Below are positions 35,495 through 45,896 of a stretch of DNA of 64,000 bases, piece after piece (position 1 is the first letter of the stretch; each line of letters opens with the position of its first letter). This DNA is from Larkinella rosea (GTDB taxonomy: Bacteria; Bacteroidota; Bacteroidia; Cytophagales; Spirosomataceae): contig NZ_RQJO01000007.1 of NCBI RefSeq assembly GCF_003858635.1, positions 993,941 to 1,057,940 on the forward strand. Direction: 5' to 3'. Position numbers and translations under genes: made by a program. The notes beneath the pieces were generated by a model, which made no database searches, was not told the DNA's origin, and saw nothing but the letters and a program-made list of their open reading frames with translations.

Positions 35495-37762
35495 TTACGC
35501 GTTTTGCTTCTGCTTGATCAGGTTCAGGGCCGAACCGGCTTTGAACCACTCGATCTGCGTTTCGTTGTAGGTATGATTCACCTGGAACTCTTCGCTCGAT
35601 CCGTCGGCATGATTCAAGCGGATCGTCAACTGACCGTTCGGGCTGAATTCCGTCAGACCCAGAATGTCGATGGTGTCATCTTCCCGGATGTCATCGTAAT
35701 CGTCCGGATCAGCAAAGGTCAGCGCCAGCATTCCCTGTTTTTTCAGGTTCGTTTCGTGAATCCGGGCGAATGATTTCACCAGAATGGCCCGAACACCCAG
35801 GAAGCGCGGTTCCATCGCGGCATGCTCGCGGGAAGAACCTTCGCCGTAGTTTTCGTCACCAACAACGATGGAACCAATGCCGGCGGCTTTGTAAGCCCGC
35901 TGGGTAGCCGGAACTTCACCAAACTCGCCCGACAACTGATTTTTAACGGTGTTGGTCTTTTCATTGAAGAAATTGACCGCACCGATCAACATGTTGTTGG
36001 AAATATTATCGAGGTGACCCCGGTATTTCAGCCACGGTCCGGCCATCGAAATGTGGTCGGTCGTACATTTGCCTTTCGCTTTGATCAGCAGTTTCAGACC
36101 CAGCAAATCCGTGCCTTCCCACGCCTTGAACGATTCCAGCAACTGCAGACGATCCGAGGTGGGACTCACCACAATCTGAACACCGCTGCCATCTTCGGCG
36201 GGTGCCTGATAACCCGCATCATCCACCGCAAAGCCATTGACCGGCAATTCGATACCTTCCGGTTCGTCCAGCATCACTTCTTCACCGCTTTCGCTGGTCA
36301 GTTTGTCCGTCATCGGGTTGAACGTCAGGCTACCGGCAATCGACATTGCTGTTACCAGTTCCGGCGAAGCTACAAACGCGTGGGTGGTTGCGAGACCGTC
36401 GTTGCGTTTGGCAAAGTTCCGGTTGAAGGAGGTAATGATCGAGTTTTGACGGGTTGGATCGTCGATGTGACGTGCCCACTGCCCAATGCAGGGTCCGCAG
36501 GCGTTGGCCAGAACGACACCCCCGATTTTTTCAAAGGTATCCAGTAAACCGTCGCGTTCAGTCGTAAAACGAACCAATTCCGAACCCGGTGTTACCGTAT
36601 ATTCTGAATGAGTTTTCAGATTTTTGGAAATGGCCTGGCGAGCAATGGATGCCGCGCGGGTCATATCTTCGTACGATGAGTTGGTGCAGGAACCGATCAG
36701 ACCCACATCCAGTTTTTCGGGCCAGCCGTTTTCTTTCACCGCCTGCGCAAACTTCGACAGCGGCCACGCGAGATCCGGCGTATATGGACCATTGATGTGT
36801 GGTTCGAGTTCCGACAGGTTGATTTCAATAACCTGATCGTAATAAGAAGCCGGATCGGCATAGACTTCATCGTCCGAGCGCAGGTGCTGACGAACGGCGT
36901 TGGCAGCTTCGGCCACATCCGCACGGTTGGTTGCCCGCAGGTAATCGCCCATTTTTTCGTCATACGCAAAAATGGACGTCGTTGCGCCAATTTCCGCTCC
37001 CATGTTACAGATCGTGCCTTTTCCGGTGGCCGACAGGCTATCGGCACCTTCGCCGAAATACTCAACGATGCAGCCCGTTCCTCCTTTTACCGTCAGAATA
37101 CCGGCTACGCGCAGGATAATATCTTTCGCCGAAGCCCAACCCGACAATTTACCTACCAGCTTGATACCGATCAGTTTAGGCATTTTCAGTTCCCAGGGCA
37201 AACCGGCCATCACGTCGCAGGCATCCGCCCCCCCGACCCCGATGGCGATCATCCCTAATCCACCGGCGTTCGGTGTGTGCGAATCCGTTCCGATCATCAG
37301 ACCGCCCGGAAATGCGTAGTTTTCAATGACCACCTGGTGAATGATACCAGCACCTGGTTTCCAGAAACCAATACCATATTTGTCGGAAACCGACGAGAGG
37401 AAGGCATACACCTCCCGGTTTTTATTATTGGCATTTTCCAGATCCTGCGTTGCTCCAACTTCCGCCTGAATCAGGTGGTCGCAGTGAACGGTGGAGGGCA
37501 CGGCCACCTTGGAACGGCCAGCCTGCATGAATTGCAACAGCGCCATCTGAGCCGTTGCATCCTGCATCGCCACGCGATCAGGAGCAAAATCAACATAATC
37601 TTTACCCCGATTCAGCGCCTTCACGGCATTTCCGATGGTAAGGTGGGCGTACAGTATTTTTTCCGACAACGTGAGTGGATGACCCACGACTTGCCGGGCT
37701 GCTTCGACACGTTCGCCGAAACCGTCGTATACGCGCTGAATCATGTCAAAATCAAAAGCCAT
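35495..37762 (-). CDS. aconitate hydratase, mitochondrial type
   Basis: 755 residues, the length of the mitochondrial aconitase group common in Bacteroidota (AcnA is about 890). Iron-sulfur ligands lie in [12 protein letters not shown] and [11 protein letters not shown]; the substrate region [10 protein letters not shown] and the swivel-domain [18 protein letters not shown] are intact. Interconverts citrate and isocitrate in the TCA cycle. It stands alone, with a minus-strand TAATTTTG box about 89 bases upstream (37858-37851). It is one of the longest stretches here without any AAAACCG word. Confidence 0.96.
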   Translation of the reverse strand: MAFDFDMIQRVYDGFGERVEAARQVVGHPLTLSEKILYAHLTIGNAVKALNRGKDYVDFAPDRVAMQDATAQMALLQFMQAGRSKVAVPSTVHCDHLIQAEVGATQDLENANNKNREVYAFLSSVSDKYGIGFWKPGAGIIHQVVIENYAFPGGLMIGTDSHTPNAGGLGMIAIGVGGADACDVMAGLPWELKMPKLIGIKLVGKLSGWASAKDIILRVAGILTVKGGTGCIVEYFGEGADSLSATGKGTICNMGAEIGATTSIFAYDEKMGDYLRATNRADVAEAANAVRQHLRSDDEVYADPASYYDQVIEINLSELEPHINGPYTPDLAWPLSKFAQAVKENGWPEKLDVGLIGSCTNSSYEDMTRAASIARQAISKNLKTHSEYTVTPGSELVRFTTERDGLLDTFEKIGGVVLANACGPCIGQWARHIDDPTRQNSIITSFNRNFAKRNDGLATTHAFVASPELVTAMSIAGSLTFNPMTDKLTSESGEEVMLDEPEGIELPVNGFAVDDAGYQAPAEDGSGVQIVVSPTSDRLQLLESFKAWEGTDLLGLKLLIKAKGKCTTDHISMAGPWLKYRGHLDNISNNMLIGAVNFFNEKTNTVKNQLSGEFGEVPATQRAYKAAGIGSIVVGDENYGEGSSREHAAMEPRFLGVRAILVKSFARIHETNLKKQGMLALTFADPDDYDDIREDDTIDILGLTEFSPNGQLTIRLNHADGSSEEFQVNHTYNETQIEWFKAGSALNLIKQKQNA

Positions 37763-37969
37763 AGACAGGAGGAATTTAAGCAGTGAACAAAATAATGTAT
37801 CTAAATAGACAACACCAGCGATCGGAAAATGAGTTTCCGAATGAGCACCTCAAAATTAGATGATTTTCATTCTAAAATAAAACAGGCGGGCATTTTCCCA
37901 ACAATTTGTAAACGTTATCGATATGCAGGACCGTTTTATCGGTAAAATAGTCGAATGAAAGCAGTGTTT

Positions 37970-38734
37970 TTACGACTTGCTGATCGGCGTCTGGAGGTTC
38001 AGAACCGTTTTCTCACGCGGTGTCATCACAAACAGATTGTATTTCAGAATGCAGAATATGGCCCGAAAACCGTCTCGCCAGCCTATTTTCTTGCCTTCCT
38101 GATAGGTGCGGCCGTAATAAGATATACCAACTTCGTAAATCCGAATGCCCGGAATTCGGGAGATTTTGGCCGTCACTTCGGGTTCAAATCCAAACCGCTT
38201 CTCCTTTAATTCAACGCCTTTAATGATTTCGCTACGGAAAACTTTAAAACAGGTTTCCATGTCGGTCAGGTTCAAATCGGTCAGCATATTGGACAACAGC
38301 GTCAAAAACCGGTTACCAACGGTGTGCCAGAAATACAGGACCCGGTGCGGCCGCCCACCCATAAACCGCGAACCGTACACCACGTCGGCCCGACCGGACA
38401 GCAAGGGTTGCAACAAATGGCCGTATTCTTCCGGATCATATTCCAGGTCTGCATCCTGAATAATAATGAACTGCCCTCCCGCATTCCGAATGCCCGTGTG
38501 CAGCGCTTCCCCTTTTCCCCGGTTGACCGACTGACGAATATACTGCACTAAAACCTGCGGATTTTCGCTCATAAACCGCTGAACTATTTGTCCCGTCTGG
38601 TCGACCGACCCATCATCGACCACCACGATTTCTCGGTTCAGGTGAATTGGAAGACTTACTTCGGCAACCCGTTTTAATACGTAACCAATTGTTTTTTCTT
38701 CATTGTACGCGGGGATAATAATCGATAACATCAT
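37970..38734 (-). CDS. family 2 glycosyltransferase, dolichol-phosphate-mannose-synthase-like
   Basis: 254 residues. GT-A fold with SIIIPAYNEEKTI, VVVDDGSVD and the metal-binding IIQDADLEYDP; GSRFMGGRPHR matches DPM1-type enzymes, which load a polyprenyl phosphate with a sugar. No membrane helix is evident. I start at the ATG at 38734 after a weak TTG. The upstream membrane protein (38802-40553), on the same strand and 67 bases away, could use the lipid-linked sugar it makes. Confidence 0.9.
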   Translation of the reverse strand: MMLSIIIPAYNEEKTIGYVLKRVAEVSLPIHLNREIVVVDDGSVDQTGQIVQRFMSENPQVLVQYIRQSVNRGKGEALHTGIRNAGGQFIIIQDADLEYDPEEYGHLLQPLLSGRADVVYGSRFMGGRPHRVLYFWHTVGNRFLTLLSNMLTDLNLTDMETCFKVFRSEIIKGVELKEKRFGFEPEVTAKISRIPGIRIYEVGISYYGRTYQEGKKIGWRDGFRAIFCILKYNLFVMTPREKTVLNLQTPISKS

Positions 38735-38801
38735 GTGCAAAACCGTTTTTAGCCCCTATTTAATAGCTTTTGTTTACATATTTTTAATTTGGGTTACAAA
38801 T

Positions 38802-40553
38802 TTATTTCTGTCTATAAATCGAACTGCGAAATCCGTCGGCCACCTGGGTTCCTCTCAATTCCAGGTCCGGATAAAAATACGGCGAACACGGAATTTCCTG
38901 CTCAAAGCAACTCTGATCCAACGGACTGCCGATTGGCGTCAAAACCAGTAATCCACTCCGGGTGCGGTGCTGGTTGAAATACGCCCGATATGGCGGTCCA
39001 TCGATTTGATACGTTAATGGTTTAGGCAAAAAAGCGTATTTCTGCAACGGGAAGTGGTCTTTCCACAGGATATTAATTCCGAAATAACCAATGAGTACGA
39101 CAATCATCCCCACCAGAATTGCGTTGCTCCAGGGCATCAGATTCCAGAATGTCGTTTTGGGAGGAATAAACGGTAGTAAGGGCAAAAAAGCAGTCATCCA
39201 GACAAAAGCGTATCCAAACCGAAATTCCGGAGCCGTTAGGAACCAGAATAAAAAACCGCTCAGCGCGACCAGATACGGAAACAACAACGAGCGAAACCGG
39301 ATGCGCCGGCTGGATTGCAAGGAATGGCTGAATGCAATAACCGGTGAAACAACGGCCAAAAGCCAGATGGGTTTATTTAGAACATAGTATTCGCGGTGTT
39401 TCCACCAGTCAGGAATCCATTTTGAAGCGGGAGTTTTCAACAGACGGGCATCATAATACGGTTCGATGATTCGGAATTTGGCCCAGAATTCAACGAAATC
39501 TTTTTCAAAACGCACCCGCTCGAGGGGAATTTTCCAATCGAACGAAAACAAATCAAGGGCGGGAAACGGATATAGAAGATAACCGGAAAGAATGGTTGTC
39601 CGCACCAGCCAGGGCCCGACCATCAGCAATCCGAATCCAGCTAACCACAGAAAATGACGCAGCGAAAGCTGCCGCCTGACGCTCCAGCCAATCGGCAGCA
39701 AACTGAGGGCCACCGGAATAGTCGCCAATTTGACGGTAATACTGAGACACACCAGCATATAAAGCAGCAGGTGCCGAATGGACCATTCCGGTTTTATTTC
39801 CAACCAGAGCGTAAAAATAGTGATGGGCAACAGGGTTGCCCAAACATCCGGTGTCGGCGAAAAAACCTGACGAATGTGGTAAAACAAGAGTAACATCATT
39901 ACCACCAATGCCAGAAACCGGACGGTATTTTTGGAACGAACCAAACCCAACAATCGCCAGCAGATCACCAGAAACACAAAACCATTCAGCGGAAATAGCG
40001 TCTGGCCAGCCAGATCGGTGAAACCAAAAGCTGCGGAGGTAACCAGAAAGCTCGAATTGAACGCCAGGCGCCCGTGTAAATTCCCGAGTCCCGGAATAAC
40101 CCGAAACCGCTCGTACCACCGCATTGAAGGCAGGTGATACATCCCGCTGTCGACATTGGACGGTTCGAGCGTAGAGTATAGTAATACAATGGCAACCATC
40201 AGCCAGAAAAGCGGTATTTGCTTTTGTTGACGCGTAAATCGCCGGATATAGGATTTCGTCGTAGCCGGAGCCGCAAGTGCCATCGAAACGGCTCCCCCCA
40301 GCCAGAAAAATGCGATGTAATAATTAGCCGGGAAAAATAGAGAGGCCAGTTGCACCAGCAACACGAGCAAACACAAGCCAACCAACACCAGGTCGCTCCC
40401 ACGAACCGGTTCGGCGTCGGAGATCAATCGGGAACGAAGAAGGAGTTTGTAAAAAAACAAACCGTAAGCAAAACAACCGGACGCCAAAACCGCCCACAGA
40501 ATCAAAAGAATCATTACCAGTAACGGAAGCGATGAAACGAACGAAGTCAACAC
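38802..40553 (-). CDS. polytopic membrane protein, GT-C-like
   Basis: 583 residues with roughly 12 membrane helices. NVDSGMYHLPSMRWYER in the loop after the third or fourth helix resembles the acidic loop of GT-C enzymes and the LIC_10190-type membrane proteins (YDTGLYH-like). The C-terminal 70 residues are soluble. Probably transfers a sugar from a lipid carrier in the envelope, which fits the neighbouring family 2 transferase. The start is a GTG; other starts are possible within 15 codons. Confidence 0.7.
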   Translation of the reverse strand: MLTSFVSSLPLLVMILLILWAVLASGCFAYGLFFYKLLLRSRLISDAEPVRGSDLVLVGLCLLVLLVQLASLFFPANYYIAFFWLGGAVSMALAAPATTKSYIRRFTRQQKQIPLFWLMVAIVLLYSTLEPSNVDSGMYHLPSMRWYERFRVIPGLGNLHGRLAFNSSFLVTSAAFGFTDLAGQTLFPLNGFVFLVICWRLLGLVRSKNTVRFLALVVMMLLLFYHIRQVFSPTPDVWATLLPITIFTLWLEIKPEWSIRHLLLYMLVCLSITVKLATIPVALSLLPIGWSVRRQLSLRHFLWLAGFGLLMVGPWLVRTTILSGYLLYPFPALDLFSFDWKIPLERVRFEKDFVEFWAKFRIIEPYYDARLLKTPASKWIPDWWKHREYYVLNKPIWLLAVVSPVIAFSHSLQSSRRIRFRSLLFPYLVALSGFLFWFLTAPEFRFGYAFVWMTAFLPLLPFIPPKTTFWNLMPWSNAILVGMIVVLIGYFGINILWKDHFPLQKYAFLPKPLTYQIDGPPYRAYFNQHRTRSGLLVLTPIGSPLDQSCFEQEIPCSPYFYPDLELRGTQVADGFRSSIYRQK

Positions 40554-40948
40554 GAATGTAATCCAAACGGATTACTGCATTGCGGCAACATAGGCATTTT
40601 ACGATGGAATTACATGCATTAATTTATTTCTTTTGTCTTTATGCCCGAATTAATCCCGGATTTGGTTCCTTTCCTGTCTGGTAACCCGCCGGATGCATCC
40701 GGTTTAAAACCGTCAACGACTGGCAATTGCCATGTTTTCAGACGCTCGTTGCCGGTTCGCCCACTCATCATTTATACCTATGCATTCGGAACGATTCAGG
40801 CCCAAAAATCGTTATCAAATAACAAAAAGTACCCGCCCAACCATCATTCCCTCGAATGGATTTGTAAGTATTACGTCTTTTGCATCTATATTTGGCACGA
40901 GACGTGGGACAGACTGTCGGTACTAATTAACAATCAACCTGAATCTAT
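40554..40948. other. 395-base intergenic region upstream of topA
   Basis: No coding sequence is convincing here. It separates the divergent membrane protein and topA and holds one AAAACCG word (40706) and the topA promoter candidate near its right end. A plus-strand open frame crossing into topA lacks family features and is regarded as chance. Confidence 0.6.
40861..40894 (+). promoter_or_regulatory. promoter of topA
   Basis: TTTG at 40861-40864 and TATATTTG at 40887-40894 match both boxes of the Bacteroidota primary sigma consensus (TTTG, 19-22 bases, TAnnTTTG). Spacing is 22 bases, and the start codon lies 54 bases further on. Confidence 0.6.
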
Positions 40949-43537
40949 ATGTCAAAAAACCTGGTTATCGTGGAATCACCCGCGAAGGCGAGGACCATTG
41001 AAGGGTATCTGGGTAAAGATTTCGTGGTGAAATCGAGTTATGGTCACGTTCGGGATCTGCCCAAGGACGATATGGCGATTGACATCCAGAATGGCTTTCG
41101 TCCTGTCTATGAAATAAGCCCGGATAAACGTCAGGTTATCAGCGAATTAAAAAAGCTAGCCAAAGAAGCGGAAGTGATTTGGCTCGCAACGGACGACGAC
41201 CGCGAAGGAGAAGCCATTTCCTGGCACTTAAAAGAAGCGCTGGGTTTGAAAGACGACACGAAACGAATTGTCTTTCACGAAATCACCAAAAAAGCCATTC
41301 AGAACGCCATCGAATCGCCCCGGCTAATCGATATTGATCTGGTGAATGCCCAACAGGCCCGGCGCGTACTCGACCGGCTGGTTGGGTTTGAGCTATCCCC
41401 GGTTTTGTGGAAAAAAATCAAATCCGGCAGCTCGATGGCTTTGTCGGCTGGCCGGGTTCAGTCGGTAGCCGTTCGGATTATCGTGGAGCGCGAACGGGAG
41501 ATTGATGGACACAATTCCAAATCCAGTTACAAAGTCACGGCCCAGTTTATCGTTGAAAATGGCAAATTACTGAATGCTGAACTGCCGAAGAACTTCAATA
41601 CGGTCGAGGAATCGCGGGCTTTTCTGGAAAAATGCCGGGAAGCGATTTTCACGATTAAAAATCTGGAAACCAAACCCGCGAAAAAGTCGCCCGCTCCTCC
41701 GTTTACGACCTCTACCCTCCAGCAGGAGGCTTCGCGTAAATTGTCGTTTTCCGTTTTGCAGACAATGACACTGGCGCAGAAGCTGTACGAAAGCGGTAAG
41801 ATCTCCTACATGCGGACGGATTCCACTAATCTATCGCAGGAAGCGATCGACAAGGCCAGACAAGCCATTACCACTGATTTTGGTGCGAATTACGTCCATA
41901 CGCGGCAATACAAAACCAAATCCGAATCGGCGCAGGAGGCTCACGAAGCCATCCGGCCCACCGATTTTTCGGTAAAAACCGCTGGTGCTGACCGCAACGA
42001 ACAGCGGCTGTATGACCTGATCTGGAAACGGTCTATTGCGTCGCAAATGGCGGATGCCCAACTGGAACGCACCACGGCCACCATCGGCATTTCGACAACG
42101 CCGGAGGAATTGATTGCCCAGGGTGAAGTCATCAAATTTGACGGTTTTCTGAAAGTTTACCTGGAATCGACCGACGACGAAGACGAAGAAAGTAAAGGCA
42201 TGCTGCCCCCGCTTTCCATTGGTCAGGTCCTGAATCTGGACCAGATGAAAGCCACTCAGCGGTTTACGCGACCGGCTGCGCGCTACACGGAAGCCAGTCT
42301 GGTTAAAAAACTGGAAGAGATGGGCATTGGCCGACCCTCAACGTATGCGCCAACCATTTCGACCATTGTCAAACGGCAGTACGTCGTCAAGGAAGACCGG
42401 CCCGGCAAGGAACGTGAGTTTAAGGAACTGATTCTAAAGCAGGGAGCCATTCAGGAAAAAACCGGTAAAGAGAACTACGGTTCGGAGAAAGCGAAGCTCT
42501 TCCCGACCAATATGGGGCTCGTCGTAAACGATTTTCTGGTCGAATATTTTGAGGAAATTGTCGACTATAAATTCACAGCTACGGTCGAAAAAGACTTTGA
42601 TGAAATTGCCAACGGTAAAATCGGCTGGCAGGAAATGATTCAGAATTTTTACGGTGATTTTCACCGGAATGTTGAAACCGTGCAGGGAGCTGCACTGACG
42701 GGCTCCAAACCGGGCAGCCGGGAATTGGGGATTGATCCGGCTACGGGTAAAAAAGTATCCGCGCGACTGGGAAAATACGGTGCCTACGTTCAGATCGGTG
42801 AAGCCACGGACGAAGACAAACCGCAGTTTGCCAACCTGAAAAAAGACCAGTTGATCGAAACCATTTCGCTCGAAGACGCGCTGGATTTGTTCTCCTTACC
42901 CCGCGAGGTTGGCTTTTTTGAAGACAGTCCGATGGTGATTGGCATTGGCAAATTTGGCCCTTATGTTAAACACGACAATAAATACGTTTCTCTCACGAAA
43001 GATGATGATCCGTATACGGTTTCGGCCGAACGTGCCGTTGAACTGATTCAGCAGAAACGCGCCGAAAATATCAGCGAGTCCATTGGTGAGTTTGAAGGCA
43101 AGTTGATTACTACCGGAAAAGGTCGCTTTGGGCCGTATGTCAAACACGACGATAAATACATTTCGTTGCCCAAAGGAGAAACTCCTGCCGGTTTGACGCT
43201 GGGCCGGGCGATCGAATTGATTCAGCAAAAGCGACTGGCGGAAAGCAATAAATACATCCGGGAATTCCCCGAAAATCCAACGGTTAAAGTGGTCAACGGC
43301 ATGTATGGGCCTTACATTTCAATCGGCAAACGGAATGTAAAAATCCCGAAGGATGTCGAACCTGCATCGCTAACCCTGGAAGATTGCCTGAAACTGGCGG
43401 GTGGAGATGCGGGCGCTGAAGCCAAACCGAAAGCAAAAGGAAAAACAGCCACTGAAGAAAAACCGAAAGCAAAAAAATCGGCCAAAGCTCCGGCAGCCAA
43501 GTCCACAGCCGCCAAGAAAGTGACGGCGAAGAAGTAA
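40949..43537 (+). CDS. topA: DNA topoisomerase I with Lys/Ala-rich tail
   Basis: 862 residues. Toprim domain opens with NLVIVESPAKARTIEGYLG and carries DDDREGEAI; the catalytic Tyr is residue 287 in ISYMRTDSTNL. Domains II-IV follow. Instead of the cysteine zinc ribbons of E. coli TopA it has C-terminal Toprim_Crpt-type repeats (LGKYGAYVQIG, GKFGPYVKHDN, GRFGPYVKHDD, MYGPYISIG). The last 45 residues are Lys/Ala/Pro-rich like a histone-H1 tail and would bind DNA. Relaxes negative supercoils. Confidence 0.96.
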   Translation: MSKNLVIVESPAKARTIEGYLGKDFVVKSSYGHVRDLPKDDMAIDIQNGFRPVYEISPDKRQVISELKKLAKEAEVIWLATDDDREGEAISWHLKEALGLKDDTKRIVFHEITKKAIQNAIESPRLIDIDLVNAQQARRVLDRLVGFELSPVLWKKIKSGSSMALSAGRVQSVAVRIIVEREREIDGHNSKSSYKVTAQFIVENGKLLNAELPKNFNTVEESRAFLEKCREAIFTIKNLETKPAKKSPAPPFTTSTLQQEASRKLSFSVLQTMTLAQKLYESGKISYMRTDSTNLSQEAIDKARQAITTDFGANYVHTRQYKTKSESAQEAHEAIRPTDFSVKTAGADRNEQRLYDLIWKRSIASQMADAQLERTTATIGISTTPEELIAQGEVIKFDGFLKVYLESTDDEDEESKGMLPPLSIGQVLNLDQMKATQRFTRPAARYTEASLVKKLEEMGIGRPSTYAPTISTIVKRQYVVKEDRPGKEREFKELILKQGAIQEKTGKENYGSEKAKLFPTNMGLVVNDFLVEYFEEIVDYKFTATVEKDFDEIANGKIGWQEMIQNFYGDFHRNVETVQGAALTGSKPGSRELGIDPATGKKVSARLGKYGAYVQIGEATDEDKPQFANLKKDQLIETISLEDALDLFSLPREVGFFEDSPMVIGIGKFGPYVKHDNKYVSLTKDDDPYTVSAERAVELIQQKRAENISESIGEFEGKLITTGKGRFGPYVKHDDKYISLPKGETPAGLTLGRAIELIQQKRLAESNKYIREFPENPTVKVVNGMYGPYISIGKRNVKIPKDVEPASLTLEDCLKLAGGDAGAEAKPKAKGKTATEEKPKAKKSAKAPAAKSTAAKKVTAKK

Positions 43538-43570
43538 TTCGTACCCAAGGACTTCAGTCTGTAGGTATTG

Positions 43571-43598
43571 AAAAACCACTCAAATGAGTGGTTTTTTT
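43571..43598 (+). terminator. terminator of topA
   Basis: AAAAACCACTCA (43571-43582) pairs with TGAGTGGTTTTT (43585-43596), followed by T to 43598. It lies 34 bases past the topA stop. Confidence 0.85.
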
Positions 43599-43661
43599 AT
43601 GGTCATTCAGACGGGTTAACGCTCAAATAAATTCGTAACTTGCTGAACGAGCAACTACAAA

Positions 43662-44363
43662 ATGAAGAAAATTGTCGTTCTGTCCGGCGCAGGAATCAGC
43701 GCGGAAAGTGGATTGAAAACGTTCCGCGATTCCAATGGTTTATGGGAAAACCACCGCGTCGAGGATGTGGCTACCCCGCAAGGCTGGGCCAACGATCCGG
43801 ATCTGGTGCTGGAGTTTTACAACCAGCGCCGGAAACAGGCTATCGATGCCAAACCCAACGCCGGTCATCTGGCACTCAAGCAGTTGGAGAAGTTTTATGA
43901 CGTGACAATTATCACCCAGAACGTGGACAATCTGCACGAAAAAGCCGGATCCAAAAAAGTGGTTCACCTGCACGGCGAGTTGTTCAAATCGCGCAGCACC
44001 CGGGACGAAACTCTGGTGTATGACGTCAAAGGCTGGGAACTGAAGAGGGGTGATCGCTGCGAAAAAGGGTCCCAACTCCGCCCGCACATCGTCTGGTTTG
44101 GCGAAGCGGTTCCGATGATGGAAGACGCGGTTGAATTAACGCACGCGGCTGATATTCTGATCATTGTCGGAACGTCGATGGCGGTTTATCCCGCAGCCGG
44201 GTTGATCGATTACGTCCGGCCCCGCACGCCCATCTACGTCGTCGATCCGAACGTACCGGACATACGTCCCCGCACCAACCTGACGTTTATTCCCGAACCA
44301 GCCACGACCGGTTTGTCGCGGCTGGCCGAGCAATTGATCGTTAATGCAACGGGCGGGGTTTGA
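43662..44363 (+). CDS. SIR2-family NAD-dependent protein deacylase, class III-like, no zinc cysteines
   Basis: 233 residues. NAD-binding blocks GAGISAESGLKTFRD and TQNVDNLHEKAG and the catalytic His in HLHGEL are intact. Tyr53 and Arg56 in EFYNQRRK correspond to the SIRT5/CobB Tyr-Arg pair that selects succinyl and malonyl lysine. The zinc module, normally two CxxC pairs, is lost: KSRSTRDE replaces the first pair and only one Cys (DRCEKGS) remains before LRPHIVWFGE. The 3' end overlaps the convergent YitT gene by 23 bases. Confidence 0.9.
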   Translation: MKKIVVLSGAGISAESGLKTFRDSNGLWENHRVEDVATPQGWANDPDLVLEFYNQRRKQAIDAKPNAGHLALKQLEKFYDVTIITQNVDNLHEKAGSKKVVHLHGELFKSRSTRDETLVYDVKGWELKRGDRCEKGSQLRPHIVWFGEAVPMMEDAVELTHAADILIIVGTSMAVYPAAGLIDYVRPRTPIYVVDPNVPDIRPRTNLTFIPEPATTGLSRLAEQLIVNATGGV

Positions 44364-45231
44364 TCATCCCTCCTTTCACATCCGCAATACTGTGTTCAAT
44401 GAGAAAAGCTTTTTCATCGACCTCGCTGATTTTATCTTTTAATCGGGTGATTTCCAGACGAGTAACAACGGCATAAAGGATATTGATATCATTTTCGCGG
44501 TGTCCACGTTTGCCAAAACCCTTCTCCCCTTTCAAAACCGTGACACCCCGTTCGAGCTCTTCCGTAATTAACTGCCGGACTTCCTCGTGCCGATCCGAGA
44601 CGATCATCACCGCGATATATTCTTCAATACCGTGAATGATGAAATCGACGGTTTTTGAGGCAGCCAGATAGGTGAGCATCGCGTAAAGAGCGGTTTCGAC
44701 GTTGATAAAGACGGCGGCTGACCCAAAAATCAGCAGGTTAATGACCATGATGACGTCGCCGACCGACAGGAACGAACGGCGGCTGATGTAAATGGCGAGC
44801 ACCTCCGTTCCGTCGAGCACACCGCCCCCCCGCATGGCGAGCCCAATCCCCGCACCGAGGAAAAAACCGCCAAATACGGCAATCAACAGCTTGTCGGTTG
44901 TGACAATGGGGTACGGAATAAACGCCAGGCACAACGCCAGCAGCCCGATTCCCAGCGCGGTTTTCAGGGCGAAAACCCAGGAGACCTGGCGCAGGCCCAT
45001 CCAGATAAATGGTATATTGACAATAACGACCAATATGGCCAGATCGATACCGGTTTTTATCTGAAGCAAGAGCGAAATACCGATAACGCCCCCATCAAGA
45101 AAGTCGTTGGGCAAAAGAAACCCTTTCAGCCCCATACCGGCGCTGAGTACGCCCAGCACAATAAATACCGCTTCTTTAATTTCGCGAAACAGGGCCGAAT
45201 TTTTAGCCCGATTAATACGTGTCTTTACCAT
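44341..45231 (-). CDS. YitT family membrane protein
   Basis: About 296 residues from MVKTRINRAKN; the open frame extends 51 codons further upstream but that part overlaps the neighbouring gene and looks unconserved. Five to six membrane helices include LDGGVIGISLLLQ, GGFFLGAGIGLAMRGGGVLDGTEVLAI and a C-terminal DUF2179 domain (VMIVSDRHEEVRQLITEELERGVTVL). The family is common but its substrate is unknown. Confidence 0.9.
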   Translation of the reverse strand: MVKTRINRAKNSALFREIKEAVFIVLGVLSAGMGLKGFLLPNDFLDGGVIGISLLLQIKTGIDLAILVVIVNIPFIWMGLRQVSWVFALKTALGIGLLALCLAFIPYPIVTTDKLLIAVFGGFFLGAGIGLAMRGGGVLDGTEVLAIYISRRSFLSVGDVIMVINLLIFGSAAVFINVETALYAMLTYLAASKTVDFIIHGIEEYIAVMIVSDRHEEVRQLITEELERGVTVLKGEKGFGKRGHRENDINILYAVVTRLEITRLKDKISEVDEKAFLIEHSIADVKGGMIKPRPLH

Positions 45232-45364
45232 ACAACGTGGTTGATTTGTGGATAGAATTCTGAATACGAATGAGATAAGCAATGCACTATTCGTGCACCC
45301 TCGGCTTGGTAACGTCGGGTTCAGGCGCAAATAAGGTTGAAGAAACGACGAGATTGTGAAACGG

Positions 45365-45736
45365 TCAGGGAGCGTTAATGGCAATCAAATGCCCGAAAAG
45401 CCGACGAAAATAGGCAAAATAGTAGTACGCGTTTTTTTGCTGAAGCCGCAGCTTTGCACAGTTGATCAGCACCCAAACCGTAGGAATAATACAGAAAAAC
45501 AACAGTGGAATCGGGTGCGAAACCGTTGGGGCAACGATTGCTTCGTGAACCAGAACGTGGGCCAAACCGTCCGTCAGATGATCCGTCATTTCACGAATCG
45601 ACGAGGCTTCGATCGTTGCCATTTTCAGTGCGTTTCCTTTTACCGGCGCGTCGGTCAACCGGCTCAGAAAACCGGTAGCCCACCCGATCAGCAGGAGGTA
45701 AATCAACGGCAAAATGGAACGATAAAACTTCTTCAA
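45365..45736 (-). CDS. small membrane protein, unknown function
   Basis: 123 residues with two clear membrane helices (about 8-25 and 75-95) around a hydrophilic loop ([21 protein letters not shown]). A plausible coding product by composition; I recognise no family. The [18 protein letters not shown] stretch resembles small Bacteroidota membrane proteins annotated as hypothetical. It runs toward the YitT gene on the same strand with 133 bases between. Confidence 0.65.
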   Translation of the reverse strand: MKKFYRSILPLIYLLLIGWATGFLSRLTDAPVKGNALKMATIEASSIREMTDHLTDGLAHVLVHEAIVAPTVSHPIPLLFFCIIPTVWVLINCAKLRLQQKNAYYYFAYFRRLFGHLIAINAP

Positions 45737-45869
45737 AGTGACGTTTCAGCGGAAAAAAGAGAGTTATTCACAATTCGGTTTTTACAAGTATACTATTTTT
45801 CCTGCCAAAAAACCAGCTTCTTTTCAAATAAACCGTCAAAAAACCGGGCTTTCGTCTGAACAAAACCCT

Positions 45870-45877
45870 TACCTTTG
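45870..45877 (+). promoter_or_regulatory. candidate -7 box of folD
   Basis: TACCTTTG matches TAnnTTTG exactly and ends 19 bases before the folD ATG at 45897, giving a leader of about a dozen bases. No -33 TTG is seen. Confidence 0.5.
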
Positions 45878-45896
45878 CCTTTTTATTGAACGAACG

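Noticed and set aside
40641-41030. Plus-strand ORF crossing into topA
   Set aside because: Runs over the topA start in another frame and resembles no protein; the topA promoter lies inside it.
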